From contig NZ_SLVV01000023.1 in the NCBI RefSeq assembly GCF_004340465.1, positions 1-36,590 of the forward strand: a DNA stretch of 36,590 bases, read 5' to 3'. A program made the translations under genes and the position numbers. Source of the stretch: Mesobacillus foraminis (GTDB lineage: Bacteria; Bacillota; Bacilli; Bacillales; Cytobacillaceae). Position 1 is the first letter of the stretch; every line of letters starts with the position of its first letter. Under the pieces are notes generated by a model. The model ran no database searches. It was not told the origin of the DNA and worked only from the letters and a program-made list of their open reading frames with translations. Shown here in pieces: positions 17,742 through 28,290 of this stretch.

Positions 17742-17775
17742 AAAATAAAAAGCAGTAAACATATACGTCCACTGC
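17742..17775 (-). terminator. veg terminator
   Basis: Stem GCAGTGGAC / GTTTACTGC (with G-U pairs) around GTATAT, then TTTTTATTTTG on the minus strand. Confidence 0.7.
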
Positions 17776-17793
17776 CCGCTCTGCCTTAAGCAA

Positions 17794-18057
17794 TTAGCTT
17801 AAAGCCATATTTCCTGTAGTATCTTCATAGAAAGTAATTTGTACCGTTTCCGTTAAAACATCTGCATAGCTGTACGATACCCGTTCAAAAGCATTTTCAT
17901 CCTGATCCAGTTCAATTACAAAAACTGAAGGATAGGTTTCAGCCAGAATTCCTGAACGCTCAATGGTCTTTCTGCGTCCACCGTTCGCCTTGAGCAAAAG
18001 TCTTTTTCCTAAATTTGAATCAAGAGCTTTTTTAATATCCAATAATGTTTTTGGCAT
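17794..18057 (-). CDS. veg: Veg protein
   Basis: 87 aa and highly similar to B. subtilis Veg ([58 protein letters not shown]). Veg is a small, very strongly transcribed protein with an SH3-like fold; it has been linked to biofilm matrix expression and spore outgrowth, but its mechanism is not settled. The ATG at 18055-18057 (MPKTL) is used, not the GTG three codons upstream, because GAGGTGG lies 5 nt before it. Two strong tandem sigma-A promoters precede it. Confidence 0.95.
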   Translation of the reverse strand: MPKTLLDIKKALDSNLGKRLLLKANGGRRKTIERSGILAETYPSVFVIELDQDENAFERVSYSYADVLTETVQITFYEDTTGNMALS

Positions 18058-18078
18058 TCGGTCCACCTCACTATGTCA

Positions 18079-18107
18079 AGTATAACATGCTGACACAACT
18101 TCGTCAA
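18079..18107 (-). promoter_or_regulatory. veg promoter, proximal
   Basis: On the minus strand TTGACG (18102-18107), 17 bp, TATACT (18079-18084) with an upstream TG (extended -10). The start would lie about 15 nt before the ATG, leaving a very short leader. Confidence 0.7.
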
Positions 18108-18119
18108 ATAAAAACATAA

Positions 18120-18149
18120 ATTATAACAGTCCTTAAATTTAAATGTCAA
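18120..18149 (-). promoter_or_regulatory. veg promoter, distal
   Basis: On the minus strand TTGACA (18144-18149), 18 bp, TATAAT (18120-18125) with TGn directly before the -10. Both hexamers are consensus. Confidence 0.8.
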
Positions 18150-18411
18150 CATTTTTCGGTCTGCTTTTTCTTCTAATTTTCAACATTATTAGCGTTTCCT
18201 GCTTCTAAACAATTTATGTACCAAGGATTAACATTCTCTCACCTATACTTGCAGGAATTTGCCATAACTTTTCATGCAAGTATACCGTTGCCAGCCTTTG
18301 CCCCTTTTTACCTTGCACTGGCTATCTATCCCCTGAACAGTATGGAAACGTCACGGTACTTGTCCACCATCAGCGATTTCCACTCCCTCCTGCCTTAATG
18401 CTAGTTCATTC
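18150..18411. other. Non-coding stretch upstream of the veg promoters
   Basis: Together with the promoters this makes a 387-bp gap between veg and yabG. No credible gene was seen; the short open frames here have no ribosome-binding site. The only structure noticed is a perfect 10-bp inverted repeat, TATACTTGCA (18244-18253) and TGCAAGTATA (18275-18284), 21 bp apart. Confidence 0.5.
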
Positions 18412-18442
18412 AAAAAAAGCAGCCGCTGGATGCGGTCTGCTT
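18412..18442 (-). terminator. yabG terminator
   Basis: Stem AAGCAGACCGC / GCGGCTGCTT (one mismatch) followed by seven T on the minus strand. It starts 2 nt after the yabG stop codon. Confidence 0.8.
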
Positions 18443-18444
18443 CA

Positions 18445-19326
18445 TTATGGTTCTTCCTTTTTTTTATTATAGGGCATCCCATTGCGCAGGACCCCTTTGG
18501 TTTCGATGCCGCCAAGTCCCTTCTCCCCTGTGAGTGTGTTCTTGAGCACATCCCAGACATTGATTCGGTCCATAAAAGGGGTAAAGCTGATTTTGGAAAC
18601 AATATAAACAGGATCCAGGGCATGGATATTTACCCGTGCAGGAGAACTTGCAAAATTGGCCCCTGCCTGTATGAGTGATTCAAAGTGAGACTGACAGGCA
18701 CCAGCAAAAATGACGAGCTGGTCCAGATGAGGTGTTTTTCTTCTTGCTTCCCGGACGGTCTGGACAAAATGCCTTGAATGGCGGTATGCATTCAAATCCT
18801 CTATCGTTCCCTTCGACTTTGAATAAGCATCGTGACCAGTAATGACCAGGATATCAGGACGGTAAAAGTCAAGCAGGCCACTGATCTTTACAGGCATTTC
18901 TTTTTCGCTGCAGTGAACCCCAAATACCGGTACCCCGACTCTTTCATAAAGAGCCATGCATTTTTTTAAATAGTTTGCATCCCCGTCAATATGAAGCACC
19001 CTTCCCGGCATTTGAAAATAGTTTAGCTCATTGCTGTAGCCGTCGGTTACTTCGTATTCACGTCTTTGTTTTAATAATTCAACATCCTGCCGAAACAAAA
19101 AGTATGATTGCTCCTCACGCGAACGTCCCTTTTCTTCAAGGCGTCTCCGCGAATCCAAATCCATTCGGATCAGATCCTCATAAGGGGCGTCTGCCACCAG
19201 CCTGAATTCCTCTCCATAAAGGATGGCAGTCTTTTTCCCATTTTCCTCTTTTATGTCAATCACTCTGAACATGATGTCACAGTTATACGAAAACCTTCCA
19301 ACTATATCCATTAACTTTATGCCCAC
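18445..19326 (-). CDS. yabG: Sporulation protease YabG
   Basis: 293 aa, peptidase family U57. YabG processes spore coat and morphogenetic proteins (SpoIVA, SafA, others) and is made in the mother cell. Conserved stretches: HIDGDANYLKKCMALYERVGVPVFGVHC, RPDILVITGHDAYSKSKGTIEDLNAYRHS, FAGACQSHFESLIQAGANFASSPARVNIHALDP. The His in GHDAY and Cys in GACQSHFE are the likely catalytic pair (from family knowledge). A GTG at 19324-19326 is chosen: GGAG lies 8 nt before it and the N-terminus aligns with B. subtilis; a GTG three codons upstream overlaps the ribosome-binding site. Confidence 0.94.
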   Translation of the reverse strand: MGIKLMDIVGRFSYNCDIMFRVIDIKEENGKKTAILYGEEFRLVADAPYEDLIRMDLDSRRRLEEKGRSREEQSYFLFRQDVELLKQRREYEVTDGYSNELNYFQMPGRVLHIDGDANYLKKCMALYERVGVPVFGVHCSEKEMPVKISGLLDFYRPDILVITGHDAYSKSKGTIEDLNAYRHSRHFVQTVREARRKTPHLDQLVIFAGACQSHFESLIQAGANFASSPARVNIHALDPVYIVSKISFTPFMDRINVWDVLKNTLTGEKGLGGIETKGVLRNGMPYNKKKEEP

Positions 19327-19374
19327 GATCGTCACTCCAAATAGGCCATGCCTGAGAGTATTGTTGTTCTTTGT

Positions 19375-19402
19375 TAGGCTATGCAGGATCTATATAGTTG
19401 GT
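19375..19402 (-). promoter_or_regulatory. Possible sigma-K promoter of yabG
   Basis: On the minus strand AC (19401-19402), 17 bp, CATAGCCTA (19375-19383), fitting the sigma-K pattern AC-N16-17-CATANNNTA. yabG is sigma-K-dependent in B. subtilis. Confidence 0.55.
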
Positions 19403-19454
19403 GAACATGACAGTACAGTATCCTGCCGCTTTTCACACCAGGAATCTTCAACAG

Positions 19455-19478
19455 AAAAAGGCCCGGAGTGATCCGGGC
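19455..19478 (-). terminator. ksgA terminator
   Basis: Stem GCCCGGA / TCCGGGC (19461-19467 with 19472-19478), then CTTTTTC on the minus strand. The stem begins directly after the ksgA stop codon. Confidence 0.75.
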
Positions 19479-20910
<1,432 letters not shown>

Positions 20911-21189
20911 ATAATATCCGAAATTCCTCCGTAAAAAAATTAAAAAAACTGAAACATATTTGCAACATTATCCGTCTATATATATAACAGCATCTTCATT
21001 ATTTGTCTTGTTTATTTTGTTCAGCAGTGCCAGGCCCCAGCGGGTCATGTAACATCCCATTCTATCCAGCAGCTACCAGCCTGCCCGGCTTTACAGGATA
21101 ACAGCCATTGGCCTGCGACCAATATATTGCGTTACTGACCTGCTTCTAAAAGATTTCCACTTTTCCTATTATACCTTAAAACTAAAAAT
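20911..21189 (-). other. GC-rich, potentially structured leader upstream of rnmV
   Basis: No credible gene was seen in this gap. About 21020-21140 is distinctly GC-rich compared with its AT-rich flanks. On the minus strand GGTCAGTAAC (21131-21140) can pair with GTTACATGACC (21043-21053, one bulged A), enclosing ATTGG/CCAAT and TTATCC/GGATAG helices. A 30-codon frame (20968-21060) has no good ribosome-binding site. It may be a leader RNA, an independent small RNA or a decayed gene. Confidence 0.35.
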
Positions 21190-21219
21190 AGAAAATGCAG
21201 AGGAAATATCCCCTGCATT
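21184..21219 (-). terminator. yabE terminator
   Basis: Stem AATGCAGGGG / CCTCTGCATT (one mismatch) around ATATTT, then TTCTATTTTTAG on the minus strand. Confidence 0.7.
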
Positions 21220-21225
21220 CATTGG

Positions 21226-22452
21226 CTAATTGAGTATTTTAATTTTGACGCGCTTATTTCCCCAGCGATAGGCTTGGGAGTTGTTGGGAACGAACACATC
21301 TATTTTATTTCCCTTAATGGCTCCTCCTGTGTCCGCGGCAATGGCATACCCATATCCTTCAACATGGACTTTGCTGCCCAATGGGATGACACTTGGGTCA
21401 ACCGCAATCACTTTTGCATTTGGATTTGACTTCAGGTTAAGCCCTGTTGCTGTAACTCCAGAACAGCCATTGCAGCCTGCCGTATAGGCAGTGGCATTGA
21501 CGTAAAATTCCTTGCCAGAGCTCGAGGTGTTTGAGCTCGAGGTGCCTGAACTTGAGGCTGGGGTAGGGGTACTTCCCCTTGAAACCTGAACAACGGTTTC
21601 TTTTGTTCCCATCGCTACAATTTTATCCTGTTTGTCTCTTACCTTTTTCTCGCTGACAAGTTTTCTGGCTACTTCCTTGCCATCTTCCAATACAACTTCA
21701 TATTTCTTGGAAAGCAAGCCTTCCCTGCCTTCCGTCACGACTTTTTGCGCCCCTTTTTCCAGGGTGCCGTCCTTTTTTGTAACGACTGCAAATTTAACTG
21801 GTTCTTCCACTACATCGGTGACTTTTTCAACTCGAATGACCTTTATTAAGGTTTCTTTAGTGACTGTTTCTGTCAGTGCAGGTTCAACTCGGTCCAATTC
21901 ATTGAGCTCGATTCCTTGCTGTGATAAAAAGTCAGCGACCGTAGTCGAAGTTGACCATCCTTTTTGTTCTTTTCCGCCAACCTTGACTTTTAACGGAAAA
22001 GCTCTTTGAATGTCAATCTTCAAATCTTTCTTTAACTTTGCATCCGGGCCAGGGGTTAATTTGTCGTGTTCCTTAATGATAATCTTTTGTTCCTTTAAAA
22101 ATTCTTCTACGGTGTCTGAAGCAGTCCAATATGTCTTCTTTTTCTGATCATCTACCAACTGAACCTGTTTTGCCGGCTTCCACACAATTTCAAGGTCATC
22201 CTTTACTTTTGCATTTGTGGCCATGGATAAGTAGTCTTCTGTGCCAAGAGAGATATTAAGTTCATCGAATAATTCCTGAATTGTGGCTGCGTGTGTTTTT
22301 ACTACTTTTTCTTGGCCATCCAGTGTCAGCGCAACTGTCTTCTTTGTTCCTTCGTACAAGAAGAAACCGAGAGCAGAAAGAAACACTAGGAAACTAGCAG
22401 AAAGGATTGCCAGCTTTTTTTTACTCAAAGACTTGGAAAACAGGTTTTTCAT
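21226..22452 (-). CDS. yabE: YabE: cell-wall-binding 3D-domain protein (G5 and DUF348 repeats)
   Basis: 408 aa. An N-terminal membrane anchor or signal (about 12-34, KLAILSASFLVFLSALGFFLYEG) is followed by three DUF348 repeats (about 38-200), a G5 domain (about 205-285), a Ser/Thr/Pro linker (about 293-312) and a 3D domain (about 318-408) with its three Asp residues (AVDPSVIPLGS, AADTGG, NKIDVFVP). The 3D domain is shared with lytic transglycosylase-like MltA and resuscitation-promoting (Sps) proteins, so a peptidoglycan hydrolase is likely. The start is uncertain: AAAGGAGG is 23 nt from the ATG but about 8 nt from an in-frame ATA five codons upstream. Confidence 0.92.
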   Translation of the reverse strand: MKNLFSKSLSKKKLAILSASFLVFLSALGFFLYEGTKKTVALTLDGQEKVVKTHAATIQELFDELNISLGTEDYLSMATNAKVKDDLEIVWKPAKQVQLVDDQKKKTYWTASDTVEEFLKEQKIIIKEHDKLTPGPDAKLKKDLKIDIQRAFPLKVKVGGKEQKGWSTSTTVADFLSQQGIELNELDRVEPALTETVTKETLIKVIRVEKVTDVVEEPVKFAVVTKKDGTLEKGAQKVVTEGREGLLSKKYEVVLEDGKEVARKLVSEKKVRDKQDKIVAMGTKETVVQVSRGSTPTPASSSGTSSSNTSSSGKEFYVNATAYTAGCNGCSGVTATGLNLKSNPNAKVIAVDPSVIPLGSKVHVEGYGYAIAADTGGAIKGNKIDVFVPNNSQAYRWGNKRVKIKILN

Positions 22453-22690
22453 AAATTGGGTTACTATGAAAAACGCCTCCTTTTTTCTCGAGTGATATCA
22501 AACAATGCTGCCGACGCATCAACCCAAAAAACCTTTCCCCGAACGCAATCCCTATTATGCAAGATGTTTTTGTAAAAGGAAAGAAGGACTTATCGACAAG
22601 GTTATCCTATGTTGAAAGGAATTTCTGTAGAACTTTTAAGAAAATAAAAAAATTAGGACAACCTTTCGGATAAATCGACAGCATTCGTTA

Positions 22691-23458
22691 TCACTTTATG
22701 CCGAATAATTTTTTTGCATTTTCACTGGTTGCATGAGCCACTTCTTCAAGGGAGATTCCCTTCAGCTCAGCAATTTGTTCTGCCACCAATTTTACATAGG
22801 CAGGCTCATTTCGTTTTCCCCGGTACGGATGGGGAGTCAAGTATGGACAGTCTGTTTCAACCAGCAGGCGGTCAAGATCTACTGCTTGTGCAACCTCCTT
22901 AGGCTTTTTCGCATTCTTGAAGGTTACAGGCCCGCCCAGAGATATGTAAAAGTTCATATCAATGCATTCCTGTGCCGTTTCTACGCTGCCGCTGTAGCAA
23001 TGCATAATTCCTCCGACCTCTTTGGCATCCTCTTCTTTCAGGATCTCGACAATATCGGCTGTTGCATCGCGGTTATGAATGATTATAGGTAGACCCACTT
23101 CTTTTGCCAGTCGGATTTGTTTTCGAAAAACGTCCTTTTGGATTTCCCTGGGAGATTTATCCCAATGATAATCAAGTCCCATTTCCCCTAAGGCGACGAC
23201 CTTGGGATGGGCAGATAATTCCCGCAGCCAGTCTAAATCTTCAGGAGTCATATCAATTGCATCGACTGGGTGCCACCCAACGCTCGCATGGATGAACTCA
23301 TGCTCCTCGCACAGCTCGATCGCCCTGGTAATGGTTGGCCTGTCAAAGCCGACGACAACCATATGGGAAACTCCCTCAGTCTTAGCCCTTTCAATAACCT
23401 CCTGCAAATCATCATTGAACTGTTCCGCATTCAAATGCACATGCGTGTCAAAAAGCAT
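22691..23458 (-). CDS. yabD: TatD-family metal-dependent deoxyribonuclease YabD
   Basis: 255 aa TIM-barrel hydrolase. Metal-ligand motifs are complete: HVHLN near the N-terminus (H6, H8), ALGEMGLDYHWD, PIIIHNRDA, GIMHCYSG and LLVETDCPYLTPHPYRGKRNEPAYV. TatD enzymes act as 3'-5' exonucleases on DNA and have been tied to DNA repair and D-aminoacyl quality control. The gene is separated from metS by the metS terminator and has its own sigma-A-like promoter. Confidence 0.96.
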   Translation of the reverse strand: MLFDTHVHLNAEQFNDDLQEVIERAKTEGVSHMVVVGFDRPTITRAIELCEEHEFIHASVGWHPVDAIDMTPEDLDWLRELSAHPKVVALGEMGLDYHWDKSPREIQKDVFRKQIRLAKEVGLPIIIHNRDATADIVEILKEEDAKEVGGIMHCYSGSVETAQECIDMNFYISLGGPVTFKNAKKPKEVAQAVDLDRLLVETDCPYLTPHPYRGKRNEPAYVKLVAEQIAELKGISLEEVAHATSENAKKLFGIK

Positions 23459-23517
23459 CGTTTATACCCCTTTTGCTGCCTAATATATATTTCTTGCCTA
23501 TGGTGCTTTTTATGTCC

Positions 23518-23564
23518 TTTTTTCACTAAATCCCGCTATGAAAAAGATGGAAGCCCTTTTTCAT
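23518..23564 (-). promoter_or_regulatory. Mutually exclusive hairpins in the yabD leader
   Basis: On the minus strand ATGAAAAA (23557-23564) can pair with TTTTTCAT (23538-23545), and the latter can instead pair with GTGAAAAA (about 23518-23525). The sequence between the yabD promoter and gene thus holds two alternative stems. There is no obvious T-tailed terminator. Confidence 0.3.
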
Positions 23565-23577
23565 AAAATTTGTCAGT

Positions 23578-23607
23578 ATCATACCTTGATTGTAGGCGTA
23601 AATGCAA
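23578..23607 (-). promoter_or_regulatory. Possible sigma-A promoter of yabD
   Basis: On the minus strand TTGCAT (23602-23607), 18 bp, TATGAT (23578-23583), about 110 nt upstream of yabD. Confidence 0.5.
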
Positions 23608-23633
23608 ATTATAGCTTCTGAACATAAAGATTG

Positions 23634-23681
23634 TAAATAAAAAAACATAGAAATGTTACATACGAAACATTTCTATGTTTT
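23634..23681 (-). terminator. metS terminator
   Basis: A long stem (AAAACATAGAAATGTT with AACATTTCTATGTTTT, about 23642-23681) followed by T-rich sequence on the minus strand, 12 nt after the metS stop codon. Confidence 0.85.
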
Positions 23682-23692
23682 CCCCGTTCATC

Positions 23693-25681
<1,989 letters not shown>

Positions 25682-25686
25682 TCACT

Positions 25687-25715
25687 ATTATACCGCTCAT
25701 CCTTCATCTTTTCCA
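25687..25715 (-). promoter_or_regulatory. Possible metS promoter
   Basis: On the minus strand TATAAT (25687-25692) with TGGAAA (25710-25715) 17 bp upstream. The -35 is weak (4 of 6), which would fit an activated promoter. Confidence 0.45.
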
Positions 25716-25718
25716 TGT

Positions 25719-25747
25719 TGTCGAAAGTCAATAGAAATATTGTCGAA
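25719..25747. promoter_or_regulatory. Two Spo0A-box heptamers upstream of metS
   Basis: TGTCGAA occurs at 25719-25725 and 25741-25747, 22 bp apart (two helical turns). The first lies 3 bp upstream of the possible metS -35. This heptamer is the core of the Spo0A binding site. Confidence 0.45.
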
Positions 25748-25919
25748 TTTTCATGTAAAATCCAAAAAAATATTATGTATATAATAACAATTTTATTAAG
25801 ATTTCGTCTCGAAATAGAGATATTTGGTATTATACTATAGTTAAAAATTCCTTTTAATCCTATAACAATGCGATTCCTGACAATTGTTAAAATCTACTAA
25901 AATAAGAAAAATAAAATAA
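25748..25919. other. AT-rich centre of the metS-abrB intergenic region
   Basis: Part of the 384-bp gap between the divergent metS and abrB starts. Very AT-rich with no open frame worth calling. A TATAAT (minus strand, near 25835) without a -35 partner was seen. It may serve AbrB, which prefers curved AT-rich DNA. Confidence 0.4.
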
Positions 25920-25948
25920 TTGACGTATATGGGAATGGCTGGTATTAT
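25920..25948 (+). promoter_or_regulatory. Sigma-A promoter of abrB
   Basis: TTGACG (25920-25925), 17 bp, TATTAT (25943-25948), about 75 nt upstream of the abrB start. Confidence 0.75.
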
Positions 25949-25968
25949 TAAAAATATAAAAAAATAAA

Positions 25969-25985
25969 TGTCGAAAATTGACGAA
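25969..25985 (+). promoter_or_regulatory. Tandem Spo0A boxes downstream of the abrB promoter
   Basis: TGTCGAA (25969-25975) and TGACGAA (25979-25985) are 10 bp apart, one helical turn, and 20-37 bp downstream of the -10. This is the arrangement by which Spo0A~P represses abrB in B. subtilis. Confidence 0.75.
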
Positions 25986-26023
25986 TATAGAGATAACACA
26001 TCAATGGAGAGGGGATAAGAAAC

Positions 26024-26311
26024 ATGAAATCTACTGGTATTGTACGTAAAGTTGATGAGCTTGGCCGTGTAGTTATTCCAATTGAACTAAGAAGAACTCT
26101 TGGTATTGCAGAGAAAGATGCTTTGGAGATCTATGTTGATGATGACCGCATCATTCTTAAAAAATACAAGCCAAATATGACTTGCCAAATTACTGGGGAA
26201 GTTTCTGACAACAACATCACACTTGCAGGCGGAAAATTAATTCTTAGCCGTGAAGGTGCAGAACAGCTCCTAAAGGAAATCCAAAATTCATTTGAGCCTG
26301 TAAAGGCCTAA
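26024..26311 (+). CDS. abrB: Transition-state regulator AbrB
   Basis: 95 aa. N-terminal residues 1-50 are the swapped-hairpin AbrB DNA-binding domain (MKSTGIVRKVDELGRVVIPIELRRTLGIAEKDALEIYVDDD), and the C-terminal part drives multimerisation. AbrB represses sporulation, competence, biofilm and antibiotic genes during exponential growth and is switched off by Spo0A~P. GAGAGGGG precedes the ATG. It is the only native plus-strand gene in the window, as its orientation against its neighbours also is in B. subtilis. The paralogue SpoVT is encoded in the same window. Confidence 0.98.
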   Translation: MKSTGIVRKVDELGRVVIPIELRRTLGIAEKDALEIYVDDDRIILKKYKPNMTCQITGEVSDNNITLAGGKLILSREGAEQLLKEIQNSFEPVKA

Positions 26312-26315
26312 TTTT

Positions 26316-26348
26316 AAGCTTCTCCAGAACAATGGAGAAGCTTTTTTT
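26316..26348 (+). terminator. abrB terminator
   Basis: Stem AAGCTTCTCCA / TGGAGAAGCTT around a 6-nt loop with a run of T (26342-26348) on the plus strand. Confidence 0.85.
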
Positions 26349-26355
26349 ATCCGTA

Positions 26356-27234
26356 CTAATCGATATGGAATGCCTGATACACTTCCCGTTTATTCATTCC
26401 ACGGTCTTTTGCCGTTTGTTTGATTGCGTCCTTGGAGGGCAATCCCTGGCTGTTCATATAATGCTCAACATGCTCCTGAATGCCGAGGGGTGCCCACCAG
26501 TTTTCTGTTTCCCTTTCCACTCCGGATTCTCCGCCTTCAACGATCAGGCAGAACTCCCCTCTTGTTTCCCCTTTTTCCTCCCATATAATAGCTTCTGCGA
26601 TACTTCCTCTGATGAATTCCTCAAATTTCTTGGTCAGTTCCCGGCAAAGAACGATTCTCCGCTGTTCTCCCAAAACTTCTCCCATCAAGAGAAGAGTCTC
26701 CCGAAGGCGGTGCGGAGCCTCATAGAAAACCATTGTCGCTGTTTGCCTTGAAAGGACCTCCAGTTCCTTGCGCTTTTCCTTTTTATTCCGCTGGAGAAAT
26801 CCGTAAAAGTAAAAAGGCTGCGGCGCAATTCCAGAGGCAATGAGTGCCGTCAGCGCAGCATTGGCACCAGGCAGCGGCACGACCGTTAATTCTTCCTGGA
26901 TTGCGGACCCTACCAGCTCATATCCAGGATCAGATATCGTTGGCATCCCGGCATCACTGACAAGGGCGATTTTAGCACCCTCTTTTAGCTTATCAATCAG
27001 CCGCGGTCCGCTGACTTCTTTATTATGTTCATGATAGCTTGTCACCGGAGTTTCAATCTCAAAATAATTGCAGAGCTTCTTGGTGTTTCGTGTATCCTCG
27101 GCCGCAATGAGATCAGCCTCCTTCAAAATCCTCAGCGCCCTGAAGCTCATGTCCTCAAGATTGCCAATTGGTGTTGGCACAAGATACAATATCCCCTTTT
27201 CGTTTTCCCGTTCAAAGCTCTTTTGCTGATGCAT
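26356..27234 (-). CDS. rsmI: 16S rRNA 2'-O-ribose methyltransferase RsmI
   Basis: 292 aa (yabC). SAM-dependent tetrapyrrole-methylase fold: [70 protein letters not shown] and FYEAPHRL. It methylates the ribose of C1402 in 16S rRNA (E. coli numbering). The ATG at 27232-27234 is chosen over a GTG three codons upstream because GGGTGG lies 5-6 nt before it. It overlaps yazA by 23 nt and ends facing the convergent abrB terminator, without a clear terminator of its own. Confidence 0.97.
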   Translation of the reverse strand: MHQQKSFERENEKGILYLVPTPIGNLEDMSFRALRILKEADLIAAEDTRNTKKLCNYFEIETPVTSYHEHNKEVSGPRLIDKLKEGAKIALVSDAGMPTISDPGYELVGSAIQEELTVVPLPGANAALTALIASGIAPQPFYFYGFLQRNKKEKRKELEVLSRQTATMVFYEAPHRLRETLLLMGEVLGEQRRIVLCRELTKKFEEFIRGSIAEAIIWEEKGETRGEFCLIVEGGESGVERETENWWAPLGIQEHVEHYMNSQGLPSKDAIKQTAKDRGMNKREVYQAFHID

Positions 27235-27499
27235 ACATACCACCCGTTTCTCTAGTTAAAAACTCTTCCTTCTTGCCCCTGGACCATTGTTTAAAGGCAT
27301 ACTCTGCCTTCAGCGCGTCACTTTTAGAGGAAAAGCCCTTTGAATAAACAAGGGTAACAGGCCCGCGTCCCCTTGTATATTTTGCCCCTTTCCCCTGATT
27401 ATGAAGCTTTACTCTTCGCTCCAGATCATTCGTGTAGCCCGCATAAAGGCTGCCATCCCTGCAGGACAGAACATAAAAATAATGCTCACTCTTTTCCAT
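27212..27499 (-). CDS. yazA: GIY-YIG nuclease-superfamily protein YazA
   Basis: 95 aa, UPF0213. The GIY-YIG core reads YVL (9-11) and YAG (19-21), with [27 protein letters not shown] and a C-terminal conserved Glu ([10 protein letters not shown]). Such small single-domain proteins are structurally like SLX1/UvrC nuclease domains, but their substrate is unknown. The ATG at 27497-27499 has GGGAG 7 nt upstream; longer in-frame starts lie inside yabB. It overlaps yabB by 14 nt and rsmI by 23 nt, so the three are coupled. Confidence 0.94.
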   Translation of the reverse strand: MEKSEHYFYVLSCRDGSLYAGYTNDLERRVKLHNQGKGAKYTRGRGPVTLVYSKGFSSKSDALKAEYAFKQWSRGKKEEFLTRETGGMYASAKEL

Positions 27500-28229
27500 A
27501 CAAAATCTCCCTGATTTCAGGAGTATACTCATTTTCCTCATTATAGACAATCAGCGGGTTTTCAATCTTTAAATCCGGGCTGCCGTCCTTAATGGCTTCG
27601 ACGAGAAGGGTATTCGCTTCTTTTCCGGCTTTTGGATATACCAGTTGGATCCGTTTGGGTTCAAGACGGTATTTTCTCATTAACTCAATCATGTCAATGA
27701 GTCTTCCCGGCCGGTGCACAAATGCCACCTTGCCTCCCTGCCTGACAAGCTGGCTGGCTGATTTAATGGCATCCTCCAGGGTGCAAAGGATTTCGTGGCG
27801 CGCGATTGCCAAATGCTCGTTCTCATTGATTTCTCTTGTTGCCGGTGTCCGAAAATAGGGAGGGTTGCAGGTAACGACATCAAACTTCGCATGTCCCAGG
27901 ATTTTGGGCATTTCCTTTATATCGCCATGAATCATCGAAAGCCTGTCATCAAGCTGGTTATACTGGATACTCCTTACCGCCATATCATGAAGCCTTTCCT
28001 GAATTTCCACTCCCACAATCGTTCCCTTCGTCCTAGTGCTCAGGAAAAGGGGGATGACTCCATTGCCGCTGCATAAATCAATTAGCTTTCCTTTTTGAAT
28101 CGGGACATAAACGAACCTGGCTAAAAGCACCGCATCAAGGGAAAATGCAAATACCGAAGGACTTTGAATAATCCGAAGTTCCTCCGCCAATAAAAAATCT
28201 AATCTTTCATCTCCTTTTAGGTTAACCAT
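27486..28229 (-). CDS. yabB: tRNA1(Val) adenine-37 N6-methyltransferase-like protein YabB
   Basis: 247 aa Rossmann-fold methyltransferase, TrmN6 (YfiC) family. The SAM motif is [10 protein letters not shown] (51-60) and the N6-adenine catalytic motif NPPY is at 122-125. [14 protein letters not shown] near the N-terminus and [28 protein letters not shown] near the C-terminus are typical. The predicted role is N6-methylation of A37 in a valine tRNA. GGAGG lies 9 nt before the ATG. A terminator lies between yabA and this gene. Confidence 0.94.
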   Translation of the reverse strand: MVNLKGDERLDFLLAEELRIIQSPSVFAFSLDAVLLARFVYVPIQKGKLIDLCSGNGVIPLFLSTRTKGTIVGVEIQERLHDMAVRSIQYNQLDDRLSMIHGDIKEMPKILGHAKFDVVTCNPPYFRTPATREINENEHLAIARHEILCTLEDAIKSASQLVRQGGKVAFVHRPGRLIDMIELMRKYRLEPKRIQLVYPKAGKEANTLLVEAIKDGSPDLKIENPLIVYNEENEYTPEIREILYGKE

Positions 28230-28255
28230 TCAATATTTCCTCCATTGATATTGAT

Positions 28256-28284
28256 AAAAAAAACCTTCCCTTGGCGGGGAAGGC
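28256..28284 (-). terminator. Terminator between yabA and yabB
   Basis: Stem CCTTCCC / GGGAAGG around about 5 nt, then eight T on the minus strand. It would limit transcription from the darA-yabA genes into yabB-yazA-rsmI. Confidence 0.8.
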
Positions 28285-28290
28285 TTCCGA

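Noticed and set aside
20968-21060. 30-codon minus-strand frame in the rnmV leader
   Set aside because: No good ribosome-binding site and no recognised homologue; kept only as part of the unexplained structured segment.
22453-22690. c-di-AMP (ydaO-type) riboswitch upstream of yabE
   Set aside because: Some cell-wall hydrolase genes carry one, but I could not find its conserved core here and the leader lacks a terminator.
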